The notes below the pieces were generated by a model. The model did no database searches. It was not told where the DNA came from and was given only the letters and a program-made list of their open reading frames with translations. Below, piece after piece: positions 8,347-16,833 of a stretch of DNA of 46,305 nucleotides. The first letter of the stretch is position 1, and every line of letters begins with the position of its first letter. Source of the DNA: JADJOY01 sp046331705 [NCBI: bacterium] (GTDB lineage Bacteria; JADJOY01); the NCBI GenBank assembly GCA_046331705.1, contig JAXLQJ010000058.1:1-46305 (forward strand), written 5' to 3'. Position numbers and translations under genes: made by a program.

Positions 8347-10147
8347 CGAAGAGCTCGCTGCGCATCGCGAGCGTGAGGCCGTCGCTCGCCAGCAGGCGGC
8401 GCGCGAGGCCGGCGAGCTTGGGAAGCTCGTAGCCGTAGAAGTAGCGGAACGTGACGAGCTTCCCTTCGTAGAAACGCGCCTCGGCGGGCGCCGGCTCGCG
8501 CGCCAGCGCGCGACTGGCCGCGATGGCCTGCGCGAGCCATTGCCACGCGACGGCAACGAGGCCGAAGAGCTCGAGGTAGAGCGTCGCGTCGGCCAGGAAG
8601 AGCTCGACCTCTCCGCCGAGCGCCAGCCCGGTGAGATGCCGGGTCACGCGCTCGAGCTCGGCGCGGGCTTCGTCGAGGGCCGTGGCCTCCCTCGCGAGAC
8701 CGTCGATGTCGCGCGCCGCGGCGATGGTGCGCTCGAGCTCGCGCAGGTAGAGCAGCAACGGGCGCCCGCCCTCCATCACCACCTTCCGCCCCAGCAGATC
8801 GAGCGCCTGGATGCCGGTGGTGCCCTCGTGGATCGCGTGGATCCGGATGTCGCGATAGTACTGCTCGAGCGGGAACTCGCTGCAGTATCCGTAGCCGCCG
8901 AGGCATTGAAGCGCCTGGCTCACGGCGAGGATCCCCATCTCCGACGGGTACGACTTGGCGACCGGCGTGAGCAGCCCGAGGAGCAACGCGCACTCCTCGC
9001 GCTCGTCGCCGGGCTCGAGAACCGCTTCCAGGTCGGCGTAGTGAGCGCACTTCAGGATCAGACCGAGCGCTCCCTCCACGACCGCGCGCTGGAAGAGCAG
9101 CATGCGCTTGACGTCGGCGTGCTCGATGATCGGGAGCGGCGGCGACGCGGGGTCTCGATCGGTGATCCTGCGGCCCTGCGGCCGTTCGCGTGCGTAGTCG
9201 AGCGCACGATGAAACGCGGCGGACGCGATCGCCGCCGCCGACATGCCCACGTCCACCCGCGCCTCGTTCATCATCTGGAACATGTAGCGCAGTCCCTGAT
9301 GACGCTCCCCCACCAGCCAGCCGCGACAATCGCCGCGCTCGCCGAGGGCGAGCTGGGTGATGGGCGAGCCGCGATAGCCGAGCTTGTGGAAGAGGCCCGC
9401 GACGGCGACGTCGTTGTCGATCAGCCGGCCGTGCTCGTCGAGGCGCTTCTTCGGCACCACGAAGAGCGAGAGCCCCTTCATGCCGCGCGGGGCGCCTTCG
9501 GTGGTGGCGAGCAACAAGTTCACCACGTTCTCGACGCCGTCGTGATCGGCGCACGAGATGAAGATCTTCTGGCCGCGGATCCGGAAGTATCCGTCCGCGG
9601 TGGGAACCGCGAGCGTCCGCACGTCGGCGAGCGACGAGCCCGCCTGGGGCTCGGTGAGCGCCATCGTTCCCTGCCACTCGCCGGCGAACATTCGCGGCAC
9701 GTAGGTCTCGATCAGCTCGCGCGAGCCGAACGACGCGATCAGCTGCGCGGCACCCGAGGTGAGCGCCGGATAGACCGACGCCGAGTAATTCGCCGCCGAG
9801 AAGATGCCGCGCGCAGCCGCCAAGAGCGCGCCGGGAAGCTGCTGTCCGCCCAGCTCGAGGGGCGCGTGAGCGCCGATCCACCCCCCTTGCCCCCATTCGC
9901 GCATCACCGTCCGCACCACCGGGTGCACCCGGATCGCGCCGTCCACCAGCTCCGGCGGCCGGCGGTCCATCTCCTCGAACGCGGGCCACAGGATGTCGGC
10001 GGCCATCCCGGCCGCGGTGTCGAGCACCGAATCGAAGGTGTCGCGATCGTGAGCGGCAAACTGCGGAAAACGCGTGAGCGACTCGAGATCGAGGACCTCG
10101 TGGAGGACGAAACGCAAGTTCCGCAGGTGGATGAACGTCGGCGCCAC
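8339..10147 (-). CDS. large acyl-CoA dehydrogenase (about 600-residue FadE5-like type)
   Basis: A 602-residue flavin enzyme of the long acyl-CoA dehydrogenase subfamily, with the extra C-terminal helical domain that lengthens it beyond the usual 380 residues. Visible features are the FAD-contact segment MALTEPQAGSSLADVRT, the GQKIFISCADH strand, and the catalytic base Glu441 in AIHEGTTGIQALDLLGRK. It would oxidise saturated acyl-CoA to trans-2-enoyl-CoA, passing electrons to ETF. The start is GTG at 10147, preceded by GGGAGG 7 to 8 nt away. The upstream enoyl-CoA hydratase supplies the next beta-oxidation step, and the downstream flavoprotein overlaps by 8 nt, so the three are probably co-translated. 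Confidence 0.92.
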   Translation of the reverse strand: MAPTFIHLRNLRFVLHEVLDLESLTRFPQFAAHDRDTFDSVLDTAAGMAADILWPAFEEMDRRPPELVDGAIRVHPVVRTVMREWGQGGWIGAHAPLELGGQQLPGALLAAARGIFSAANYSASVYPALTSGAAQLIASFGSRELIETYVPRMFAGEWQGTMALTEPQAGSSLADVRTLAVPTADGYFRIRGQKIFISCADHDGVENVVNLLLATTEGAPRGMKGLSLFVVPKKRLDEHGRLIDNDVAVAGLFHKLGYRGSPITQLALGERGDCRGWLVGERHQGLRYMFQMMNEARVDVGMSAAAIASAAFHRALDYARERPQGRRITDRDPASPPLPIIEHADVKRMLLFQRAVVEGALGLILKCAHYADLEAVLEPGDEREECALLLGLLTPVAKSYPSEMGILAVSQALQCLGGYGYCSEFPLEQYYRDIRIHAIHEGTTGIQALDLLGRKVVMEGGRPLLLYLRELERTIAAARDIDGLAREATALDEARAELERVTRHLTGLALGGEVELFLADATLYLELFGLVAVAWQWLAQAIAASRALAREPAPAEARFYEGKLVTFRYFYGYELPKLAGLARRLLASDGLTLAMRSELFDA

Positions 10148-10172
10148 GACACGACCTCCCGCGCGGATCGGA

Positions 10173-10931
10173 TCAGAGCCCGCCGCTCGCCGCGACCTCG
10201 GCGATGCACATCGCTTGATTGCGGTCCTCGAGACGAATCGTCTCCTCGAGCGTCATCCCGCCCGCGCTCAGATCGATCGCCTCCTTGGTGAGCCGCAGCC
10301 CGAGCGGCGACTTGCTCGCCAGGTTCTCGGCGAGCGCACGCGCCTCGGGCAGCAAGGCGGGAAGCTCGACGATCGCCTGGACGAAGCCGATCCGGTGGGC
10401 CTCGGCTGCCGGCAGCTTGTCGCCGCTCAGCAGATAGCGCGCGGCGTTCCCCGCGCCGACCGCGCGCGTGAGCAGCCACGACGAGCCCATGTCCGCGCCG
10501 CCGAAGCCCAGGTTGATGTACGCCGCCTGGAACACCGCCTCGGCGGTCGCGAGCCGGATGTCGCACGCCATCGCGATCGAGAAGCCCGCTCCCATCGCCG
10601 GGCCGTGAATCGCGCCGATGATGGGCTGCGGCAAGCGCCGGAGCTTCAAGATCATCTCCGAGAACGTGCGCTGCGCCACGTACGCCTGGCGCGGCGAGTA
10701 CGCGCCGCCCGTGATGGTCGGATCCTTGATGTCGAGGCCGGCGCTGAAGGCGCGACCGGCGCCGGTCACGACGAGCACGCGGGTGTCGAGATCGCGGGCG
10801 CGCTCGTCGAGCCACGCGTGCAGCTCGTCGCGCATCACGAAGTTGATCGCGTTGAGGCAGCGCGCGCGATCGAGGGTCAAGACGCCCACCGGGCCATGCT
10901 GCTCGTAGCGCAGGGTTTCGTACGCGGTCAT
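10173..10931 (-). CDS. enoyl-CoA hydratase/isomerase (crotonase) family protein
   Basis: A 252-residue crotonase-fold enzyme. The oxyanion-hole segments AFSAGLD (61-67) and GPAMGAG (110-116) are present, as is the acyl-CoA-binding region. The second active-site loop reads LGFGGADMGSS, with Asp147 where many hydratases carry a general-acid Glu; this variant occurs in several crotonase subfamilies, so hydratase and isomerase roles are both open. A strong AGGAGG lies just before ATG 10931. It precedes an acyl-CoA dehydrogenase by 25 nt, consistent with a fatty-acid or acyl side-chain degradation module. Confidence 0.9.
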   Translation of the reverse strand: MTAYETLRYEQHGPVGVLTLDRARCLNAINFVMRDELHAWLDERARDLDTRVLVVTGAGRAFSAGLDIKDPTITGGAYSPRQAYVAQRTFSEMILKLRRLPQPIIGAIHGPAMGAGFSIAMACDIRLATAEAVFQAAYINLGFGGADMGSSWLLTRAVGAGNAARYLLSGDKLPAAEAHRIGFVQAIVELPALLPEARALAENLASKSPLGLRLTKEAIDLSAGGMTLEETIRLEDRNQAMCIAEVAASGGL

Positions 10932-11095
10932 GCGTCCTCCTGGATGACGGGAAAGCCTCGCGCGGCGAGATCGTCGGCGGAGTCCTCGAAGCCCGGCATG
11001 CGCGTGAGCCTCGGCTCGAGCGGGACGCCGCTCGCCAGCGGCCAGGCCGGCCCGCCGACGATGGCCTCGGGCTCCTTGCCGATCACCGGATTCAT
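10928..11095 (-). CDS. small hypothetical protein ahead of the enoyl-CoA hydratase
   Basis: A possible 55-residue protein whose TGA overlaps the hydratase ATG (ATGA). The frame can extend upstream to 11239, into the end of the histidine kinase gene. Its tail (PGFEDSADDLAARGFPVI) looks like genuine protein rather than random GC-rich translation, and it might be the C-terminal end of a decayed larger gene. I do not recognise the family, and no convincing ribosome-binding site separates the candidate starts. Confidence 0.3.
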   Translation of the reverse strand: MNPVIGKEPEAIVGGPAWPLASGVPLEPRLTRMPGFEDSADDLAARGFPVIQEDA

Positions 11096-11180
11096 CCTCG
11101 TGGCGTCCACGTGCTCGAGGTCGGATAGCACCAGACGCGTCGCAGCGGCGAGCGCGGCCGCGAGCCGCCGAGCGGGTGCG

Positions 11181-13505
11181 TCACCACTGGTGGGCGCCGA
11201 CGAGCGTCGCGCGTACCAGCGCGGCGAGCTCGGCGGCACTGTAGGGCTTGGCGAGGAACGTGAAACCGGCCGCTTCGGCGTTGGCTCCGACCCGCTCGCG
11301 TGCGTAGCCGCTGATCAGCAGCACGGGATGCGAGTGACCGTGGGCGCGCAGCCAATCGAGCAGGTCGTCGCCGCCGAGCCCGGGCATCACCAGGTCGAGG
11401 ATGAGCAGATCGATCTCGGGGTGGCGCTCGCGAAACAGCGCCAGCGCCTCCTGCCCGTCGCACGCGGTGATCACCCGATAGCCGAGGCGGGCGAGGATGG
11501 TTTGCGTGATGTGACGCAAGCGCTCGTCGTCCTCGGCGAGCAGCACCGTCTCGGACCCTCCGACCAGCTGCGCGGCGTCCGCTTGCTCGAGCTGCTGCGT
11601 GGTCTCGGTGGCCGGCAGCTCGATCGTGAACTGACTGCCGACGCCGAGTTGGGTGGTGGCGTGGATGCGCCCGCCGTGGGCGCGCACCACCCCGAATGCC
11701 GTGGAGAGCCCCAGCCCGGTGCCCTTGCCGACGGGCTTGGTGGTGAAGAAAGGATCGAACGCTCGCGACAACGTGTCGGTATCCATGCCGGTGCCGCTGT
11801 CGGTCACGGTCACGCGCACCGTCGGGCCGGCGAGCGCGTCGGGCGGCGCGGCGCCGGCGGCGGGCTCGGGCGACGCGCGCTCTCCCGTGCGCTCCTCGCA
11901 TTCGATGTTGAGGACCCCGCCCCGCGGCATCGCGTCGACGGCGTTCAGGCAGAGATTGAGCAGCACCTGATGGATCCGCGCGGGATCGCCGAGCACGCTC
12001 AGGCTGGCGGCGCGACACGAGGTGCGCACCTCGACGTTCGGCGGCAACGAGCGCCGGAGCATCCGCAGCATCTCGCCGATCAAGTCGTTCATGCGGAAGG
12101 GCGAGATGATCATGGGCTCGAGCCGGGTGTAGTGACGAAGCCCTTTGGTCAGCTCGACGCAATGCCGGGAGGCGGTCTCGACGTCCGCGAGCAGCGACTG
12201 CAGCTCGTGGTCCGGCCCCAGATCCTCCCGCACGATGCGCAGATTGCCGAGCATCACGTTGAGCTGGTTGTTGAAGTCGTGCGCGATGCCCGCCGCCATC
12301 ACACCCAGCGCTTTGAGCTTCTCGCCGTGGGCGAGCTGCTCCTCCAGGTTGCGACGGCGAGCCTCGTCCCGCAGCCGGTCGGTGCGGTCCTCGAAGCGCG
12401 CCAGCATCAACGGCTCACCGACCCGCGAGAGCTCGAGGAGCGTGAGCTGCCCGATCCGACGTTCGCCGGTCGGCAACGCCAGCGTGGCGGGCAACGACGT
12501 CAGCGTGCCCTCGCCGCCCACCCCGCCCGCGTGGGCCTTCACGGAATCCTCGACCTGGAAGATGGACTCGAAGCGGTGCGGCACGGCGATGGACGCGGTC
12601 CAGCGCTCGAGCGCCGGGTTCTCGTCCACCAGCTCGCCCGCGGCGTTCACCAGCGCCATCGCGTCCGGGCTCTGCTCGAAGACGGCACGCGCGCGACGCT
12701 CGGAGTCCTCGAGCGCGCGCAGGTAGCGCCTGCTGTCCTCGACGCCCTGGCGCAGCGCCGCCGTCAGGCTCGCGATCTCGGGTCGCTCGTCGGGGCCGCT
12801 CGCCAGCTCCTCGAGCGGCACCGGGAAGCGCGCCACGCGCCGAGCCAGCTGACGTAGCGGGCGCGTGATCGAGCGGCTCGCGGACACGGCGAGCCCCGCG
12901 AACACGCTCGCCAGCAGCACCGCGATCGGTGCGCTGATGAGCAAGATCTCGCGCTGGATCTCGTCGAGCGCGGCTGTGGAGAAGCGCAGCGCGATGGCGC
13001 CCACCACACGCGCCGGCCGATGTGTGGGGTCGCCGGGAAAGAAGAGGTCGGTCGGGTCCGCGCCGGGCTCGCGACGCGACGAACCGACCACCGGCGTGGC
13101 GATGTCGAAGCCGCGCGGGTCACGGTGCACCACGGTCGCGCCGTCGCGCAGCACGGCGTCGGGAAGCGAGCTCCACGCGGGACCGACTCCGTGGCGCGCC
13201 AGCAACCGTCCGGTGCGGTCGAACGCGGCGATGCCGAGCACCGACGAGTCCGCCATCGTGGTTTCCGCTTGCTCGCGCAGGAAATCGGTCGAGCCCGCGG
13301 TCACCGCCACGCGCAAGCCCGCGGTGATGTGGTAGGCGAGCGAGCGCGCGTTGCGCTCGAATTGCTGGCGAGCGAGCCGCGTCCCGACGAACGCCCCCAG
13401 GCTCGCGAGCGTCGCCGAGGCGAGCATCACGAACGCCGCCGCGAGCAACGCGAGCTGCACGTCGAGCGAACGCGGAGCGGAGCGTCGGCCGCCGAGCAGC
13501 CTCAT
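11181..13505 (-). CDS. membrane-bound hybrid sensor histidine kinase with C-terminal receiver
   Basis: A 774-residue hybrid two-component kinase. Order: transmembrane helix 17-40, periplasmic sensor region about 41-186, second helix 187-207, HAMP 208-258, PAS-like domain about 265-375, dimerisation/phosphoacceptor region with His409 in GIAHDFNNQLN, ATPase domain with N521, DSGTGMD and GKGTGLGLS, and a receiver domain (655-772) with acidic pair 659-660, phospho-acceptor Asp704 and Lys753. There is no output domain, so the signal must leave through phosphotransfer or an unlinked regulator. Its ATG overlaps the stop of the substrate-binding-protein gene (ATGA), and that protein probably supplies the ligand-sensing input. 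Confidence 0.93.
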   Translation of the reverse strand: MRLLGGRRSAPRSLDVQLALLAAAFVMLASATLASLGAFVGTRLARQQFERNARSLAYHITAGLRVAVTAGSTDFLREQAETTMADSSVLGIAAFDRTGRLLARHGVGPAWSSLPDAVLRDGATVVHRDPRGFDIATPVVGSSRREPGADPTDLFFPGDPTHRPARVVGAIALRFSTAALDEIQREILLISAPIAVLLASVFAGLAVSASRSITRPLRQLARRVARFPVPLEELASGPDERPEIASLTAALRQGVEDSRRYLRALEDSERRARAVFEQSPDAMALVNAAGELVDENPALERWTASIAVPHRFESIFQVEDSVKAHAGGVGGEGTLTSLPATLALPTGERRIGQLTLLELSRVGEPLMLARFEDRTDRLRDEARRRNLEEQLAHGEKLKALGVMAAGIAHDFNNQLNVMLGNLRIVREDLGPDHELQSLLADVETASRHCVELTKGLRHYTRLEPMIISPFRMNDLIGEMLRMLRRSLPPNVEVRTSCRAASLSVLGDPARIHQVLLNLCLNAVDAMPRGGVLNIECEERTGERASPEPAAGAAPPDALAGPTVRVTVTDSGTGMDTDTLSRAFDPFFTTKPVGKGTGLGLSTAFGVVRAHGGRIHATTQLGVGSQFTIELPATETTQQLEQADAAQLVGGSETVLLAEDDERLRHITQTILARLGYRVITACDGQEALALFRERHPEIDLLILDLVMPGLGGDDLLDWLRAHGHSHPVLLISGYARERVGANAEAAGFTFLAKPYSAAELAALVRATLVGAHQW

Positions 13506-14491
13506 CGGATCGACTCGCTGGCGCGCGCTTCGAGGCTCGGCGGGATCGCGAGCCCGAGCGCGCGCGCCGTCTTCAGATTGATCGTGAGGCCGAGGGCCTG
13601 GGGCAGCTCCGGCGCTGGCAGCAGCGCCTGCGCGCGGCGCTCGTCGGCACGCGCGATCAACGCCCCCAGCTGCGCGCCCAACGCCTCGGGATCGAGGGAA
13701 AGCGCCAGCAAGGCGCCACCCGCTGCGGTGGCGCGGTTGAAGCCCATCACCGGATCCCGCTCCTCCAATCCCGCCAGGATCGCGTAATCGATGGTCTCGC
13801 GCGTCATGATGGACGGCTCGGGGATCAATACCCAGGCATCCACCTTGGAGCGCTGCTCACGAAGGGCGTGCAGCGCCTCGCGCACGTCGCCGACCGCCGC
13901 CTCCATCGCGGTGAGCGAGTGACGCGCGAGCGCTCCCGCGAGCTCGCGGGCCACGCAGCTCGGCTCACCCGCGCGGCGCAGATAGCCGACCGTCGCGACC
14001 TTCGGGCTCGCTTCCACGAGCGTCCGCACGATGCGCTCGGCGTCGATGCGCAACACCACTCCGGTCTCGTGCTCCGACGGGACGAGCTCGCAGCGCTCGT
14101 CCTCGGCGAAGGCGAAGGCCCGCGGCACCGATGGCGACTCGGCTCGCGCCAGCGCCAGCGCCTCGGAGCCGAGCGCCACGATCCAGCGTGGCGTCTCCCC
14201 CACGAGCGAGGCCTGGGCGACGGGTGCCCGCACCGAGATCGTCCAGCCCTTCCCGTCCAGCGCTCGTTGGAAGCCCCGGATCGCCGCCGCGTAAGGCTCG
14301 CGTTCACGCGACGGCGCGAGCACGACCACCGTGTTCGGCGGTGCGCCGCTCTCGGCCCAGCGCGCGACGAGCAGCCACGCCGCCCCCAGCGCGAATGCCC
14401 ACCCGCGGCGCGCCGAGCGTTGGTCCGGGCGTTCGCTCGACCCAAGCCCCGCGCGTGCTCGCCCGCGGGCGCACGCCACTCGCTGCTTCAC
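13502..14491 (-). CDS. ABC-type substrate-binding-protein-like sensor partner (PF04392-like)
   Basis: A periplasmic-binding-protein fold of about 329 residues, like the ABC_sub_bind family (TrpX type): VVVLAPSREREPY, VALGSEAL, VATVGYLRR and the late INLKTARALGLAIPPSLEARASE, the usual C-terminal signature. An N-terminal hydrophobic segment (about 31-44) would anchor it in the inner membrane with the binding domain in the periplasm. No ABC permease or ATPase is nearby; instead it sits between a TonB receptor and a hybrid histidine kinase, overlapping the kinase by 4 nt, which argues for a sensory role. The start is uncertain: GTG 14491 avoids overlap with the receptor gene, though the frame is open to 14647. 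Confidence 0.82.
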   Translation of the reverse strand: MKQRVACARGRARAGLGSSERPDQRSARRGWAFALGAAWLLVARWAESGAPPNTVVVLAPSREREPYAAAIRGFQRALDGKGWTISVRAPVAQASLVGETPRWIVALGSEALALARAESPSVPRAFAFAEDERCELVPSEHETGVVLRIDAERIVRTLVEASPKVATVGYLRRAGEPSCVARELAGALARHSLTAMEAAVGDVREALHALREQRSKVDAWVLIPEPSIMTRETIDYAILAGLEERDPVMGFNRATAAGGALLALSLDPEALGAQLGALIARADERRAQALLPAPELPQALGLTINLKTARALGLAIPPSLEARASESIR

Positions 14492-14558
14492 CTCGGCGTC
14501 CGGGAAATGGGCTCCACCGTGTCGACCAGCGACATGCAGCGACCTCCCCCGGCCGTGC

Positions 14559-16664
14559 TCAGAATCGGTACGCCGCGCTCGCGTAGACGCTGAGTCGTTC
14601 GGGAAACGCCGTGCCGGGGTTGGCGGCGAGCGGCCTGCGAACGGCATCGTCGAGGACGTTCACCGCGGTGAGCGCCAGCGTGAGTCCGTCCACGCCCGCG
14701 TCCTCCCAGCGCAGATTGAGGTCCAGGTCCGCGTTCACGTCGCTCGAGTGGGTGATGCGCTGGCCTTGATCCGTTCCGGTGGCGAAGTAATCGGCGGCGC
14801 CCACGATCCGCACGATCGCGGCCAAGGAGGCACCGTGACCGAGGTGGTAGCGCGTGATCACGTTCGCCATGAGCTCGGGATACGAGAGCAGGTTCCCCTC
14901 GGCGTCCGCGGCGCCCAGCAAGCCGTAACGCCCAGCTTCGAACTCGGCGTGCGCCCACGAGACGTTCACCTCTTCCTGAAGCCGCGCCCATTGCCCGTGG
15001 ACCTCGGCCTCCGCTCCCCACGAAACGACGTCGCCCAAGTTCACGAAGGTGCGCGGAGGCGGCACGTCGAAGCGGGCGTTGTAGCTGATCAGGCTGTCGA
15101 GGCGGCGATGGAATCCCGTGACCGAGAAGCCGAGCGAGGCGAGCGGCTGCCAGAGCAGCTGAAGGTCGTGGGAGGTGAGCCGCTCGTTGTCGATGTTGCG
15201 CTGCGCCTTCTGCAGCTCGGGCACGTCGTCGGGCGTGAGCGGGCTACCGGGCGGGATCGTGACGAGCGCGTTGCGCTGGAACGCGGAAGGGTGCAGGAAC
15301 GCTTTCTGGAAGACGTACTTGATCTGGAACGAGTCGTCGCCGAAGGGCTGGATGCGTAAGGCGCCCTTCGGGTCCACCGAGGCGTCGAAGACGTCCGAGC
15401 CGGTGTAGCGCCCGCCCCCCACCAACGAGAGCCACGACGCGATCCACCATTCGTACTGCGCGAAGAGCGAGCCCCCGAGGGCGTGGAAGGGAATGATGCG
15501 CTTGCCGTTCTCGGTGGCCGCGAGCCGCGAGGAGTCCTGGTAATCGGACCATTCGACCTCCCCGCCCAACGTGAAACGGTGATCGGCCGTGGGGAACCAA
15601 TCGAGCAGCACGGTGCTGGCGCCACGGTACTCGTCGAATTGCCGCACCGGCGCGTCGAAGCCGCCCGTGAGCAGCTCGCGCGGCGTCGAGGCATCGCCGT
15701 TACGGATGTCCTTGCGCTGCCGCCACCAATCGCCCGAGACCGTCACGCGGGTGCTGAGCGTGGTCGCGGGGCGCGCGTCCCAGGCCAGCTCGGCGAAGTT
15801 GCTCAGGTTGCGCTCGGTGCCGTCCGGGCGCGGCAGATCGCGGTTCTCGGGCAGATCGAGGGCGCGCAGCGTGGCGCTCAGATCACCCCAGCGAGCGTTC
15901 GCGAAGAGCTCGTACGCGGCGCCGGGATCGTAGAGGCGCGAATCCGTGTCCACCGGTTCGGCGCCCAGGAACAGCATCTTCCCGTCCGGGGTGCCATGCG
16001 ATTGGTGGAACTTGCCCGATGCGTAGAGGCTCGCCGGCGTGCCCGCGAGCGTGCCCACGTCGGCGTGCTGGGCCCACACGTGCACGAGGTCCTCGTTGCC
16101 CACGCCGGCGCCGACCTCGGTCTTGGTTCGATCCGCGCCCACCAGCGTGTCGGCGTCCTCGGTCACGATGTTGAACACGCCGAGCAGCGCGCCGCTGCCC
16201 CACAGGGTGGAGCCCGGGCCGGTGAGGACCTCGATCCTGGCGACGTTCTCCAAGGACATCGGAAACACGTGATTGGGATTGACGCCGTTGTTGAAGGTGC
16301 TGGTCAGGTTGTGGCCGTCGAGCAGCACCACGAACTTCGAGTTGTTGTCGGTGACGATGCCGCGGGTGCCGATCACCAGATCGTCGATGTCCGTGACCAT
16401 CGTGAATCCCGGCGTGATGCGGATCACGTCGGAGAGCGTCCGCAAGCCGAGCTCGCGAATCTCCTCGCGCGTGTAGACGCGCACCACGGCCGGCGCGGTG
16501 GCGGCGCGTTCGCCACGACGCGACGCCACCTCGACGGGCTGATTGCCGAACAGCATGTCGATGGTCGCGGACGCATCGTCCGCGGCTCTGGCGGGCACCG
16601 CGAGGCCTGCGACGGTCGCGATCGAGATCAGTACGGGGCGAAGGTCGAACCGAGGACGCGGCAC
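14559..16664 (-). CDS. TonB-dependent outer-membrane receptor
   Basis: A 701-residue outer-membrane receptor. Residues 1-27 form a signal peptide ending near ARA/ADD. The plug domain follows (VYTREEIRELGLRTLSDVI, then RGIVTDNNSKFVVLLDGHN and RIEVLTGPGSTLWGSGA, typical of the family), then a long beta-barrel of alternating residues ending in the aromatic C-terminus AYRF used for outer-membrane insertion. The substrate is not identifiable. The two downstream genes encode a binding protein and a hybrid kinase rather than a siderophore or vitamin pathway, so the receptor may admit the ligand that they sense. Confidence 0.92.
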   Translation of the reverse strand: MPRPRFDLRPVLISIATVAGLAVPARAADDASATIDMLFGNQPVEVASRRGERAATAPAVVRVYTREEIRELGLRTLSDVIRITPGFTMVTDIDDLVIGTRGIVTDNNSKFVVLLDGHNLTSTFNNGVNPNHVFPMSLENVARIEVLTGPGSTLWGSGALLGVFNIVTEDADTLVGADRTKTEVGAGVGNEDLVHVWAQHADVGTLAGTPASLYASGKFHQSHGTPDGKMLFLGAEPVDTDSRLYDPGAAYELFANARWGDLSATLRALDLPENRDLPRPDGTERNLSNFAELAWDARPATTLSTRVTVSGDWWRQRKDIRNGDASTPRELLTGGFDAPVRQFDEYRGASTVLLDWFPTADHRFTLGGEVEWSDYQDSSRLAATENGKRIIPFHALGGSLFAQYEWWIASWLSLVGGGRYTGSDVFDASVDPKGALRIQPFGDDSFQIKYVFQKAFLHPSAFQRNALVTIPPGSPLTPDDVPELQKAQRNIDNERLTSHDLQLLWQPLASLGFSVTGFHRRLDSLISYNARFDVPPPRTFVNLGDVVSWGAEAEVHGQWARLQEEVNVSWAHAEFEAGRYGLLGAADAEGNLLSYPELMANVITRYHLGHGASLAAIVRIVGAADYFATGTDQGQRITHSSDVNADLDLNLRWEDAGVDGLTLALTAVNVLDDAVRRPLAANPGTAFPERLSVYASAAYRF

Positions 16665-16833
16665 GCGGGCTCACCTCTCGCGCGCGGCGCACGGCGCCGG
16701 GCGGGACGCTGGGGCCGCTCGACCATACACCCAGGAAAACCCGCCTCGCCAGCGCGAAATCCTCGCAGGCGCGACGTTCCCGGGAGGTCGCGACCGCACC
16801 CGCGTTCGCCGCCGCGACGCGCGCTCTGCCCCC

